Below are positions 34,003-42,897 of a stretch of 60,974 nt of DNA, one piece after another. The first letter of the stretch is position 1; each line of letters opens with the position of its first letter. Below the pieces are notes generated by a model that was given only the letters and a program-made list of their open reading frames with translations, was not told the origin of the DNA and ran no database searches. The stretch is from Gammaproteobacteria bacterium. Its GTDB lineage: Bacteria; Pseudomonadota; Gammaproteobacteria; DSM-16500. The DNA is taken from contig JABDDF010000006.1 of NCBI GenBank assembly GCA_013287745.1, forward strand, positions 1 through 60,974, written 5' to 3'. The position numbers and the translations under genes are program-made.

Positions 34003-35184
34003 ATGATAAATGTAAATCGAAATATTATTTCTGGTGCACGTATTCTCGTGAATCAACATTGGGTGGAAAATAGCGCCTTGATTATCGATGAGGGCATCAT
34101 CAAAGCGATTATTCCAACCAGCATGATTAAGCATCATCTGCCAGCGAAACAATATAATTATCCCGCTAACTATGTGCTTGTTCCTGGGTTTATTGATTTG
34201 CATATTCATGGTGCAGACGGCAAAGATGTGATGGATGATAGTGAACTTGCTTTTAAAACCATTGCGCATGCTCTAGCAGAAGAGGGTGTCACAGGATATT
34301 TAGCGACGACGATGACAGCGGCAGAAGACAAAATTGCATCAGTGCTAACTAAGGCAGCGCATGTCATGCAAGATAATGAAGGTGCAGCATTGCTAGGCGT
34401 GCATTTAGAAGGTCCCTTTATTGCAGCTGAAAAAGTGGGTGCGCAGCGGCTGAAATATGCAAGATCACCAAATTCTGCTTTGGTTCAGCAATGGCAGAAA
34501 TTATCTAAGGGAATAATTAAATTAATTACGCTCGCACCTGAATTGCCAGAAGCTTTGTCCCTGATTGAAACTCTGGTGCAAATGGGCATTGTCGTTTCTG
34601 TTGGACATAGCAATGCAACTTATGAAGAAACGCAGGCCGCTATTGAAGCGGGTTGTACGCATGCAACTCATTTATTTAATGCTATGCGCGGTATTCATCA
34701 ACGTGAACCTGGCACAGTCACTGCTTTGCTATTATCAGATCGAGTGATGACAGAAGTGATTGTCGATGGCGTGCATTTACATCCTGCCATTGTTAAATTA
34801 ACACTAGAACTGAAACATAAAGAACATATGCTATTAATTACCGATGCAATCCGCGCAAAATGTCTGGGCGATGGTCATTATGATTTAGCAGGTCAACAAG
34901 TAGAAGTAGCGAATGGCCGCGTTAGCTTAGCGGATGGCAGGCTTGCAGGGAGTATTTTACGAATGCCGCAAGCAATTAAAAACATGATGCAATTTACCCA
35001 TTGTGAATTGAGTGAGGCGATTTTAATGGCCTCTTATAATCCTGCCTGTGTTTTAAAATTGCAGGAACACAAGGGGAGTATTGAAGTAGGAAAGGATGCG
35101 GATTTAGTGGTGATGGATGCAGATTTGGATGTCGTGTTGACGATGCGAGGCGGGAGGGAGGTATTTAATAAAGGACGTGAATAA
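34003..35184 (+). CDS. nagA: N-acetylglucosamine-6-phosphate deacetylase
   Basis: Hydrolyses GlcNAc-6-phosphate to glucosamine-6-phosphate and acetate, feeding cell-wall sugars back to metabolism. The 393-residue amidohydrolase has the metal site IDLHIHGADGKDVMD, the Glu of LGVHLEGPFI, histidines in VSVGHSNATYEE and CTHATHLFNAM, and the late Asp in LLITDAIRAK. Substrate-binding elements are thus present, though the final catalytic Asp lies in TDAI rather than the more common TDAM. AAGGAAGGCGC precedes the ATG. Together with the kinase at 29996 and anmK at 58675 it suggests amino-sugar recycling. Confidence 0.96.
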   Translation: MINVNRNIISGARILVNQHWVENSALIIDEGIIKAIIPTSMIKHHLPAKQYNYPANYVLVPGFIDLHIHGADGKDVMDDSELAFKTIAHALAEEGVTGYLATTMTAAEDKIASVLTKAAHVMQDNEGAALLGVHLEGPFIAAEKVGAQRLKYARSPNSALVQQWQKLSKGIIKLITLAPELPEALSLIETLVQMGIVVSVGHSNATYEETQAAIEAGCTHATHLFNAMRGIHQREPGTVTALLLSDRVMTEVIVDGVHLHPAIVKLTLELKHKEHMLLITDAIRAKCLGDGHYDLAGQQVEVANGRVSLADGRLAGSILRMPQAIKNMMQFTHCELSEAILMASYNPACVLKLQEHKGSIEVGKDADLVVMDADLDVVLTMRGGREVFNKGRE

Positions 35185-35205
35185 AACCTGGCATGCCAGG
35201 TTTTT
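35184..35205. terminator. rho-independent terminator between nagA and spoT
   Basis: A perfect stem AACCTGGCATGCCAGGTT is followed by Ts on the plus strand. The arms are short and almost without loop, preceded by As so it can also serve the minus strand. It begins at the nagA stop and overlaps the spoT stop. Confidence 0.8.
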
Positions 35206-37339
35206 AGCTAGCACCATGCGGCTTACGACGCAGCACGCGAATGACTTCTCTTCGTTTTCGAATCTTTCCTAAAATCCGAGCAAGATGCGAGCGGTTGCGC
35301 ACCGAAATTGTCACATCAACATGAAAGTGATGATGGTCACTTTCTTGCGCGCGTATATTTTCAATATTGGATTCAGCTTCAGAAATAGCAAGCGTGAGCG
35401 ATGCCAAACTGCCGCGTTGATTAGTGAGATCCACTTTTAATTCCACAGAAAAATCACCTTCAATATTATCTTCCCATGATAGCGGCACATATTTATCTGC
35501 TTGATCATGATAGCGTTCGCTATTGGGGCAATGCAGCATGTGAACTTCTATTCCCTGTCCTACTTTGAAGATGCCTGCAATGGGATCGCCAGGAATCGGA
35601 CGACAACAACGTGCATAAGTAATGGCAAGACCTTCCGTACCTTTAATAATGAGCGGCGAATGCCCATCATCAAGCAGTTCTTTTTTCTGTATGCCGCTAT
35701 GAAATTTAATAATTTGTTTTGCCACTAATAAGGCAGGGCGATTACCAATACCCACTTCTTCAAATAAATGACTGACAGATTCAAGTCGAGAATGCAGAAT
35801 AATATTTTGTAAGAGAGTGTCAGAAATATCCTGCCATTGCATGCCATAAGCCTGTAATGCTTTTTCAATTAAACGTTTGCCTAACTCAATGGATTCTTCA
35901 CGCTGCTGTTTTTTTAGAAAATGTTTTATCTTGCTGCGCGCTTTCCCTGTGACAACAAAATTAAGCCAGGCAGCATTGGGGCGGGCACCGGGTGCGGTAA
36001 TGATTTCGACTTGCTGACCACTGATCATCGATGTGCTAAGTGGTGATAAGCGTTTATCTAAACGCGCTGCAACACAAGTATTACCAATATCAGAGTGAAT
36101 AGCGTAAGCAAAATCAACTGGTGTTGCACCGGCGGGTAATTCGATGATTTGTCCCTTTGGTGTGAAGACATAAACTTCATCAGGAAATAAATCGATTTTG
36201 ACATTCTCAATAAATTCGAGAGAATTTTTCGAACTTTTATCTAATTCTAATATGCCTTTCAACCATTCACGTGCGCGTGATTGTGCATCACTAAATACTT
36301 TTTTCTCCGTTTTATAAAGCCAATGCGCTGCAATACCATTTTCCGCTGTTTTATGCATTTCTTCCGTGCGAATTTGCACTTCAATGGGCACACCATAGGG
36401 CCCAAATAAAGTAGTATGCAAAGATTGATAACCATTTGCTTTTGGTATGGCGATATAATCTTTAAATCGCTGCACAATCGGTTTATATAAATTATGTAAA
36501 ACACCCAAGACACGATAGCAAGTATCTACTTTATCAACGGTGATACGAAAGCCATAGACATCCATGATTTCTGAAAATGATAAATGTTTTTCATGCATTT
36601 TATTGTAAATGCTGTAAAGATGTTTGCCGCGGCCAGACAAGGTGGCTGAGGGAATATTATTTTTTTTCAAGGCAGCATGAATTTGTTCGTGAATAATTTC
36701 TATGATTTCTTGACGATTGCCGCGCGCTTTTGCGACAGCTTCTTTGATAATTTTAAAACGAAAGGGATAGAGTGTTGCAAAACCTAAATCTTCTAATTCA
36801 ACACGAAAGGCATGCATACCTAAACGATTGGCAATAGGGGCAAAAATTTCCAAGGTTTCTAGGGAAATGCGGCGGCGTTTATCAGGCGGCAAGCCTGCCA
36901 AGGTTCGCATATTATGTAAGCGGTCAGATAATTTGACTAAGATGACGCGGATGTCACTCGCCATCGCCATCACCATTTTACGAAAATTTTCTGCTTGGGC
37001 TTGGGCATAGTTTTCAAAATGTATTTGGGTTAATTTGGTGACACCATCCACTAAATCGGCCACTTCTGCGCCAAATTTTTCAGCAATTTCTGCTTGGGCA
37101 ACGGGCGTGTCTTCTACCACATCATGTAAAATAGCGGCGGTGATAGTCGGTGCATCCATTCGCATTTCTGCTAAAATTTCGGCGACCGCGATGGGGTGAG
37201 TGATGTAGGGTTCACCGGTATAACGTGTTTGGCTGCCATGCGCTTCTTTGGCAAATAGATAGGCCATTTCAACCATGTTTACTTGTTCATGAGTGAGATA
37301 TTGGGATATTTCATCGTGTAATATTTTGAAATCAGTCAC
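35204..37339 (-). CDS. spoT: bifunctional (p)ppGpp synthetase/hydrolase
   Basis: Makes and degrades the stringent alarmone (p)ppGpp; in Legionella-type pathogens this controls the switch to the transmissive phase. The 711-residue protein has an HD hydrolase domain (HDVVEDT at residues 72-78), the synthetase domain with the bifunctional-type RFKD (291-294) and GYQSLHTT, then TGS (VFTPKGQIIELPAGATPVDF), the zinc-finger region ITYARCCRPIPGDPIAGI, and a C-terminal ACT domain. The open frame reaches a TTG at 37372. The GTG at 37339 was chosen because AGAGG lies 5 bp upstream and the N-terminus then aligns with known SpoT. No separate relA is seen in the window. Confidence 0.95.
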   Translation of the reverse strand: MTDFKILHDEISQYLTHEQVNMVEMAYLFAKEAHGSQTRYTGEPYITHPIAVAEILAEMRMDAPTITAAILHDVVEDTPVAQAEIAEKFGAEVADLVDGVTKLTQIHFENYAQAQAENFRKMVMAMASDIRVILVKLSDRLHNMRTLAGLPPDKRRRISLETLEIFAPIANRLGMHAFRVELEDLGFATLYPFRFKIIKEAVAKARGNRQEIIEIIHEQIHAALKKNNIPSATLSGRGKHLYSIYNKMHEKHLSFSEIMDVYGFRITVDKVDTCYRVLGVLHNLYKPIVQRFKDYIAIPKANGYQSLHTTLFGPYGVPIEVQIRTEEMHKTAENGIAAHWLYKTEKKVFSDAQSRAREWLKGILELDKSSKNSLEFIENVKIDLFPDEVYVFTPKGQIIELPAGATPVDFAYAIHSDIGNTCVAARLDKRLSPLSTSMISGQQVEIITAPGARPNAAWLNFVVTGKARSKIKHFLKKQQREESIELGKRLIEKALQAYGMQWQDISDTLLQNIILHSRLESVSHLFEEVGIGNRPALLVAKQIIKFHSGIQKKELLDDGHSPLIIKGTEGLAITYARCCRPIPGDPIAGIFKVGQGIEVHMLHCPNSERYHDQADKYVPLSWEDNIEGDFSVELKVDLTNQRGSLASLTLAISEAESNIENIRAQESDHHHFHVDVTISVRNRSHLARILGKIRKRREVIRVLRRKPHGAS

Positions 37340-37490
37340 ATATGCCTCTGAAATGTCGATAGCCCCTTGCAATTTGTGCTAGCCTATTTAATTATGGATT
37401 GGATAATAGGCGTTGGCTACTGGTTAGCTTGTTTTTATTTTATGTATATACCATGCAAAAAGCAGGTATTTGAATTAACAGGAGGTTATT

Positions 37491-37856
37491 ATGCATTGCG
37501 GTAGCGGAAAATGTATGACCCGAACAGGTTTATGCCCCATTTCCTTTGGTTTGGCATGGGGAATAACAATGGCATTAATTATGGCTGTTGTTGCATGGAT
37601 AGGGTGGTTATCAGGCTCAGGATTGATGCTGATTGAGCAAGTCAGTAATTTCTATAGCGGCTATGATGCTTCCTTCGTGGGCGGTCTTTGGGGTGCTTTA
37701 TGGGGCTTTATTGAAGGTTTTGTCATGGGCTTTTTAATTGCCATGATTTACGATTGCATCATTAAATGCTGCAAATGCTGTAAAAAATGTGCTTGTTCAT
37801 CGGGTAAATGTAATTGCGGCCCGGAATGTAAGTGCTGTTCTTCGGCGTCGAAGTAA
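37491..37856 (+). CDS. holin-like membrane protein with Cys-rich metallothionein-like tail
   Basis: A 121-residue protein. Residues 1-90 have two membrane segments (FGLAWGITMALIMAVVAWIG and FVGGLWGALWGFIEGFVMGF) and resemble small Legionellales membrane proteins annotated as bacteriophage holin, though no phage genes are near. The last 30 residues contain 13 cysteines in CC, CxC and CxxC spacings (CCKCCKKCACSSGKCNCG, then CKCCSS), resembling metallothionein and likely cytosolic. AGGAGG lies 5 bp before the ATG, an unusually strong signal for this window. It stands alone between spoT (divergent) and a long inverted repeat. Metal binding is inferred. Confidence 0.82.
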   Translation: MHCGSGKCMTRTGLCPISFGLAWGITMALIMAVVAWIGWLSGSGLMLIEQVSNFYSGYDASFVGGLWGALWGFIEGFVMGFLIAMIYDCIIKCCKCCKKCACSSGKCNCGPECKCCSSASK

Positions 37857-37886
37857 GGGGTTACTTAATTCGTTGATGAAAAATAG

Positions 37887-38079
37887 AAGTAAAGCATTCA
37901 AATATGAAATAGTCGTTCAGTAAGGAAGCCTTCCCCCATCGGGGGAAGGTGCCCAACGGGCGGATGGGGGAATAAAAATGCAATTATTATTAATATTCCC
38001 CCATCCGCCTTTGGCACCTTCCCCCGGTGGGGGAAGGCTTCCTTACTAAACGACTATTTCATATTTGAATGCTTTACTT
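37887..38079. repeat. family D long inverted repeat
   Basis: Arms of about 80 bp. The outer part AAGTAAAGCATTCAAATATG and GAAATAGTCGTTCAGTAAGG match exactly or with one mismatch at the right end. The inner part has CTTCCCCC, GGGGGAAGGTGCC and CGGATGGGGGAAT with its complement, around an AT-rich loop. A 193-bp near-palindrome that can form a cruciform. It fills most of the 277-bp gap before ridA. Confidence 0.93.
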
Positions 38080-38083
38080 CATA

Positions 38084-38100
38084 GCAACGACGGACACCTA
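38084..38100. repeat. solo family A unit
   Basis: CAACGACGGACACCTA matches the repeating unit of the family A elements (CAACGACGGACGCCTA in 43900-43970) with one difference. It lies directly next to the family D repeat and has no partner arm. Confidence 0.6.
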
Positions 38101-38133
38101 CGTTAAATTGTTATTATTGAAAAGACCCTCATC

Positions 38134-38520
38134 ATGAAATTTATTATTCAAACCTCCAATGCGCCAGCTGCCCTTGGCCCTTATTCCCAAGCAGTTAAGA
38201 CCGGTAATATTGTTTATTTATCCGGTCAAATTCCTATGGATCCCCATACTTTGTCACTGGTTTCACCAGATTTTAGGGTGCAAGTTGAAACCGTATTTCG
38301 CTATTTGCGTGCGGTGAGTGAAGCGGCGGGCGGTAATTTAGATGCCATCGTGAAGCTGACGATTTATCTGACTGATCTTGCGAATTTCCCTATCGTTAAT
38401 GAAGTCATGAAGCGATTTTTTCGTGAACCCTATCCGGCGCGGAGTACCGTGCAAATTTCTGCTTTGCCTAAGGCGGCTTTGATTGAAGTGGATGCGGTGA
38501 TGTGTTTGGATTCGCAGTGA
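38134..38520 (+). CDS. ridA: RidA family enamine/imine deaminase
   Basis: Hydrolyses reactive 2-aminoacrylate and other enamines released by PLP enzymes. The 128-residue protein has the family opening APAALGPYSQAVKTGNIVYLSGQIP, the segment VVKLTIYLTDLANFPIVNEVM in outline, and the key Arg of PARSTVQISALPKAALIEVD, with the late Glu. Length is normal. In many bacteria ridA follows spoT; here spoT is nearby but divergent and separated by the holin-like gene. The stop is followed by a family B repeat shared with the convergent ctpA. Confidence 0.96.
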   Translation: MKFIIQTSNAPAALGPYSQAVKTGNIVYLSGQIPMDPHTLSLVSPDFRVQVETVFRYLRAVSEAAGGNLDAIVKLTIYLTDLANFPIVNEVMKRFFREPYPARSTVQISALPKAALIEVDAVMCLDSQ

Positions 38521-38557
38521 AGATTGTTTAAACCTTTCGAGGCGGCGCGCAAAAAGC

Positions 38558-38698
38558 ACCCTCACCCCCTGCCCCTCTCCCCTCGCAAAAAGCGCTCCGG
38601 AAGAGGGGAGAGTTCTAAATTTTCTCCTCGAAATAACTTAGGACGCTCCCCTCTTCCGGAGCGCTTTTTGCGAGGGGAGAGGGGCAGGGGGTGAGGGT
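38558..38698. repeat. family B palindromic repeat between ridA and ctpA
   Basis: Arms ACCCTCACCCCCTGCCCCTC plus CGCAAAAAGCGCTCCGGAAG and complements, centre TCTCCTCGAAATAACTTAG. The left flank carries TTCGAGGCGGCG (38536-38547) but the right flank does not. It lies between convergent stop codons and probably ends both transcripts. Confidence 0.95.
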
Positions 38699-38704
38699 TT
38701 ATGC

Positions 38705-40108
38705 TTATTTGCTCGCCTGACTATAAATCGTATCCATCGTATTCATCGTGCGTATAATCTTCAATGCCTCAAATAACTGAAAATCATCTTCAGCTAATTT
38801 CAAATCACTCTTAGAATTGAGCAAATCATTTGATGTAGCACTCGTACCCGCTAGATGATTTTTCAATTGATATTCCTTAATGGGTTCGACCATCGCCAAT
38901 TCTTCATCAGTATTATTGTTGACGATTTTCAAATCTTCGATGGGCACATCAGGCACAATGCCGACATTTTGTATGACTCGGCCAGAAGGCGTGTGATACA
39001 AGGCAGTTGTAAGTTTTAAAGCATGATCTTTATCTAATGGAATGACTGTTTGTACAGAGCCTTTACCAAAGCTAGTCGTGCCGACAATCAATGCGCGGTG
39101 ATAATCTTGTAAGGCACCTGCAACAATTTCTGAAGCAGAGGCTGAACCGCTATTAATTAATACGACAATAGGTGCGCCATTTAAAACATCAGTGCCACTT
39201 GCCTTTGCTGTATATTGAGCCTCAGGCAATCTGCCTTCTGTGTAGACAATCACATCTTTATATTTATTGATGGGCTTGCTATCAATAAAAGTATTGACAA
39301 CTTGCACGGCGGATTCAAGTAAACCGCCAGGATTGTTGCGTAAATCAAGAATTAAACCATTTAAATGTCCATTGTTTTTTGTTTTTAAATCCAAAATGGC
39401 ATCACGCATTAATTTAGCCGTTGGTTCTTGGAATTGGGTAATGCGCACGTAGCCATAATTTTGATCGAGCATTTTACTTTTCACACTTGCAATATGAATC
39501 ACTTCTCTAATGAGTTTAAAAGTGAGGGGTTGTTTTTCACCTTTTCTTATCACAGTGAGTGTGACCAAGGAGCCTTCTTTGCCACGCATGCTTTTCACTG
39601 CATCTTGCAAGGTCATTTCACTAACAAGTTTAGTATCGATTGCAACGATATAGTCACCTGCTTTAATGCCCGCTTTGGCAGCAGGTGTATCATCCATGGG
39701 TGAGACCACTTTGAGGATGCCATATTCAGGCGTGATTTCTATACCGACACCGCCAAACTCGCCAGCGGTTGTCATGAGCAGGGCCTTATAAGCATCGCTA
39801 TCTAAATATTCAGAATGGGGGTCAAGGCCGCTCACCATACCGCGAATAGCATCATCCAATAAAACCTTGTCACCCACCTTTTGTACATAGAAATCTTTAA
39901 TTAAGACAATCGTATTAGTGAAACGATTGATATCATCATCATTAACCTGTTGGCCCTTCTCCTGTGATTGGGGCGCCTGTTGCGCAGCACTTAATAATTG
40001 ATTGGCAATAGGAGGTGTTTGAAGAGAATCCTCAGCAAAAGAGGAAACAGAAGCGCCGATAAAAACGATTGTCAAACCAACAACTGATAAGACATTGCCT
40101 AGCTTCAT
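38705..40108 (-). CDS. ctpA: carboxyl-terminal processing protease (S41)
   Basis: A periplasmic serine protease that trims C-termini of envelope proteins. The 467-residue protein has a signal peptide (VLSVVGLTIVFIGASVSSFA), an N-terminal helical region, a PDZ domain at about residues 110-190 (VGIEITPEYGILKVVSPMDD and AAKAGIKAGDYIVAID), and the catalytic part. The Ser is in NSGSASASEIVAGAL and the Lys in TTSFGKGSVQT. The C-terminal extension (about residues 400-467) is Asn/Leu/Asp-rich. It lies 54 bp after gpmI on the same strand, a common pairing in gammaproteobacteria. The symbol ctpA is by family. Confidence 0.93.
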   Translation of the reverse strand: MKLGNVLSVVGLTIVFIGASVSSFAEDSLQTPPIANQLLSAAQQAPQSQEKGQQVNDDDINRFTNTIVLIKDFYVQKVGDKVLLDDAIRGMVSGLDPHSEYLDSDAYKALLMTTAGEFGGVGIEITPEYGILKVVSPMDDTPAAKAGIKAGDYIVAIDTKLVSEMTLQDAVKSMRGKEGSLVTLTVIRKGEKQPLTFKLIREVIHIASVKSKMLDQNYGYVRITQFQEPTAKLMRDAILDLKTKNNGHLNGLILDLRNNPGGLLESAVQVVNTFIDSKPINKYKDVIVYTEGRLPEAQYTAKASGTDVLNGAPIVVLINSGSASASEIVAGALQDYHRALIVGTTSFGKGSVQTVIPLDKDHALKLTTALYHTPSGRVIQNVGIVPDVPIEDLKIVNNNTDEELAMVEPIKEYQLKNHLAGTSATSNDLLNSKSDLKLAEDDFQLFEALKIIRTMNTMDTIYSQASK

Positions 40109-40162
40109 ATCGAGGGGTATCCATGTAGTGGCTTAATTTAAGTATAGCACCTCCCCATTTTT

Positions 40163-41713
40163 TTATACTAATCGGACTAAACTTTTACCAGTCATCTCTG
40201 CCGGTTGGGTGAGACCCATGAGATAAAGCAGGGTGGGAGCAATATCTCTTAAACTGCCTTCTTTTGACGTTATTTCTGCAGGGCGGCCAAGGTAAATAAA
40301 GGGAACGGGATCACTGGTATGGGCGGTATGTATTTGATTTGTTGAGTAATCATACATTTTCTCTGCATTGCCATGATCAGCCGTGATTAAGGCTTCACCG
40401 CCTACTTTTTCTAAGGCTTTGATGATTTTAGCAAGACAATTGTCTATTATTTCAATAGCTTTGACTGTTGCTTGAAAATTGCCTGTGTGACCGACCATAT
40501 CAGGATTAGCAAAATTGCAGATAATGAGATCGTATTGCCCGCTCTCAATTTCCTTTACCAGGCGCTCAGTTAATTCAGGGGCGCTCATTTGTGGTTGTAA
40601 GTCATAGGTAGCGACCGCGGGTGATGGAACCAGGATACGGTCTTCAAGCGGTGAGGGTGCTTCAATTCCGCCATTAAAAAAGAAGGTAACATGGGCATAT
40701 TTTTCTGTTTCGGCAATGCGTAATTGCCTATAACCTTGTTCACTGACATATTGTCCCAGCATTTTTTCTAATGATTGCGGCGGGAAGGCAACAGCTAAAG
40801 AAAATCGGCTGTCATATTCAGAGAGACAGACAAAGGCAGCCAACTTTGGCCTCACTTCACGGTTAAAGCCATCAAAATTGGGATCAATACAGGCTTGAGT
40901 CATTTCACGTGCGCGATCAGAACGAAAATTAGTGAATAGGATGCTATCACCATCATGAATGGTGATGGGGTCTTGATTCGCTGCGTGAATGCTAGTTGCT
41001 GCCACAAACTCATCTGTCTCACCGCGTTGATAAGCGAGTTCCAATCCTCTTTCTGCCGTATCGACATGCACATCTGCCCGGCCTTGCATGATTAAGTTAT
41101 AGGCAATGCGAATACGGTCCCAGCGCCGATCTCTATCCATTGCGAAATAACGGCCAATAAGTGAAATAATTTTACCGCAATGCAAGCTTTGACAATGGGC
41201 TTCAAGTGCTTGCAATGAAGCAAGCGCACTTTTGGGCGGCGTATCACGGCCATCAAGGAAGGCATGAATATAAACTTGTGTGAGGCCTAATTTGGCGGCC
41301 AGTGTAATCAGTGCATGCAAATGTCGTTCATGACTATGCACGCCGCCAGGTGAGACTAGTCCCATCAAATGTAGTGCTTTGTTCTTATGTTTTGTTTCAA
41401 GCATGCTATTAATTAAAATTTTATTCTGAAAAAAATCGCCATTTTCGATGGCGACATCAATGCGGGATAAATCTTGATAAACGAGACGGCCAGCCCCCAT
41501 GGTCAAGTGTCCCACTTCGGAATTACCCATTTGACCTTCGGGCAAGCCAACGCAGCAGCCCGATCCTGCTAGCAAAGTATGTGGATATTGCTGCCAGAAG
41601 GCATCCCAATGGGGCTTATGTGCAGCAGCAATGGCATTGGCATCAGTTTCTTCACGATATCCCCAGCCATCAAGAATAATAAGAGCTAAGGGGCGAGGGC
41701 GATGGATTGTCAT
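40163..41713 (-). CDS. gpmI: 2,3-bisphosphoglycerate-independent phosphoglycerate mutase
   Basis: Interconverts 3- and 2-phosphoglycerate using two Mn ions. The 516-residue enzyme has ALIILDGWGYREE at the start, the catalytic serine in GQMGNSEVGHLTMGAG, FLDGRDTPP, FTNFRSDRAREM, and the metal sites NPDMVGHTG and ITADHGNAEKM. The open frame continues to 41983 through the family B repeat, but the ATG at 41713 gives the standard N-terminus and has AAAGGA upstream, so the longer start is rejected. ctpA follows after 54 bp. Confidence 0.97.
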   Translation of the reverse strand: MTIHRPRPLALIILDGWGYREETDANAIAAAHKPHWDAFWQQYPHTLLAGSGCCVGLPEGQMGNSEVGHLTMGAGRLVYQDLSRIDVAIENGDFFQNKILINSMLETKHKNKALHLMGLVSPGGVHSHERHLHALITLAAKLGLTQVYIHAFLDGRDTPPKSALASLQALEAHCQSLHCGKIISLIGRYFAMDRDRRWDRIRIAYNLIMQGRADVHVDTAERGLELAYQRGETDEFVAATSIHAANQDPITIHDGDSILFTNFRSDRAREMTQACIDPNFDGFNREVRPKLAAFVCLSEYDSRFSLAVAFPPQSLEKMLGQYVSEQGYRQLRIAETEKYAHVTFFFNGGIEAPSPLEDRILVPSPAVATYDLQPQMSAPELTERLVKEIESGQYDLIICNFANPDMVGHTGNFQATVKAIEIIDNCLAKIIKALEKVGGEALITADHGNAEKMYDYSTNQIHTAHTSDPVPFIYLGRPAEITSKEGSLRDIAPTLLYLMGLTQPAEMTGKSLVRLV

Positions 41714-41788
41714 GTTAGTCCTTTTAGAAGTGCTTGTATTATACCGGCTGTTTTTGCGGGGGGAAGGGGGTGGGAATGTTTTGTTTAT

Positions 41789-41974
41789 CCTTCGAGACGG
41801 TGTAAAAAGCGCCCTCACCCCCTGCCCCTCTCCCTTCGCAAAAAGCGCTCCGGAAGAGGGGAGAGTTCTAAATTTCGTTCCTCGAAATAACTTAGGACGC
41901 TCCCCTCTTCCGGAGCGCTTTTTGCGAAGGGAGAGGGGCAGGGGGTGAGGGCGCTTTTTACATCGTCTCGAAGG
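41789..41974. repeat. family B palindromic repeat in the gpmI/mlaA divergent gap
   Basis: Outer arms CCTTCGAGACGGTGTAAAAA and complement (one mismatch) enclose the family B core. It takes up about half of the 348-bp gap. The remaining parts (41714-41788 and 41975-42061) must hold both promoters; no clear hexamers were picked. Confidence 0.95.
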
Positions 41975-42061
41975 GTATAGCATGAAAATGCTTGCCTGAT
42001 TGTTATCTGCCTGAGCAAAGGCTAAACTAACCTATTGTTTACCATTACAGTGGAAGAACAC

Positions 42062-42844
42062 ATGGCTAAGAAAAGACGAGTGCTTATTTCTGCCTTTATC
42101 ACCGGTATTTTTTTTGCGAGCATGGTATTTAATGCCTATGGCGACAATAGTCCGAATAAGACTGACGCAAACGCAGTGCAAGAAGATGCAGCGCCAAGTC
42201 AGCCAGTGAAAGATCCCTTGCATGGATTTAATCGTGCCATGTTTACCTTCAACGACTATCTCGATACTTATTTTCTTAAACCGATCGCGAGTTTTTATAA
42301 CAAAATTATGCCGAGGCCCCTAAATCAAGGCGTACATAATTTTTTTAATAATATCGGCGAATTACCCATCATCGCAAATGACGCTTTGCAATTACATTTC
42401 TATCAATTTGCTAATGATTTTTGGCGCTTAGGGCTTAACACCACCATTGGTATTGGCGGCATGTTTGATATGGCGACGCGCATGCAGCTTCCCTATTACA
42501 ATAATGATTTTGGTATGACCTTGGCGACTTGGGGATATCAACAATCCACTTATCTTGTCCTGCCCTTCTTTGGACCTAGCACCATACGTGATGGCATTGG
42601 CTTGCCCGTCGATTATTTTGTATTCTCGGTTTATCCCTACATCTATCCGCCTTCCAGACGTTACCAATTGTATGCATTGGGTGTGGTGGATCGTCGTGCA
42701 CAACTCTTGCATTCTGAAGCTGTATTTAATGAAGCCTCACTTGATAAATATGTGTTTATGCGTGCCGCTTATATGCAGCATCGTGACTATCAAATTGAAC
42801 AAAATCGACATCGCGGTTTTGATGATCAACAAGAAAATAAATAA
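42062..42844 (+). CDS. mlaA: MlaA/VacJ family protein without lipobox
   Basis: MlaA sits in the outer membrane and removes misplaced phospholipids, passing them to the Mla pathway. The 260-residue protein has the family core DPLHGFNRAMFTFNDYLDTYF, PRPLNQGVHNFFNNIGELP, TTIGIGGMFDMATRM, and FGMTLATWG with YLVLPFFGPSTIRDGIG. The N-terminal signal (MAKKRRVLISAFITGIFFAS) has no cysteine, so the usual lipid anchor is absent. The ATG at 42062 has GGAAG upstream; a longer frame starting at 42035 does not add a lipobox either. It immediately precedes the icmR-like/icmQ pair on the same strand. Confidence 0.92.
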   Translation: MAKKRRVLISAFITGIFFASMVFNAYGDNSPNKTDANAVQEDAAPSQPVKDPLHGFNRAMFTFNDYLDTYFLKPIASFYNKIMPRPLNQGVHNFFNNIGELPIIANDALQLHFYQFANDFWRLGLNTTIGIGGMFDMATRMQLPYYNNDFGMTLATWGYQQSTYLVLPFFGPSTIRDGIGLPVDYFVFSVYPYIYPPSRRYQLYALGVVDRRAQLLHSEAVFNEASLDKYVFMRAAYMQHRDYQIEQNRHRGFDDQQENK

Positions 42845-42897
42845 ATTAATGCTTCCAATAGAACGATAAATAATAAAATCATAAAACGAGGGTGAAT

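Noticed and set aside
37491-37856. Prophage remnant suggested by the holin-like protein
   Set aside because: No other phage gene, integrase or attachment site is near; this protein type occurs outside phages in Legionellales.
41714-41983. N-terminal extension of GpmI
   Set aside because: It is translated family B repeat (LTPCPSP type); the standard GpmI start is at 41713 with a ribosome site.
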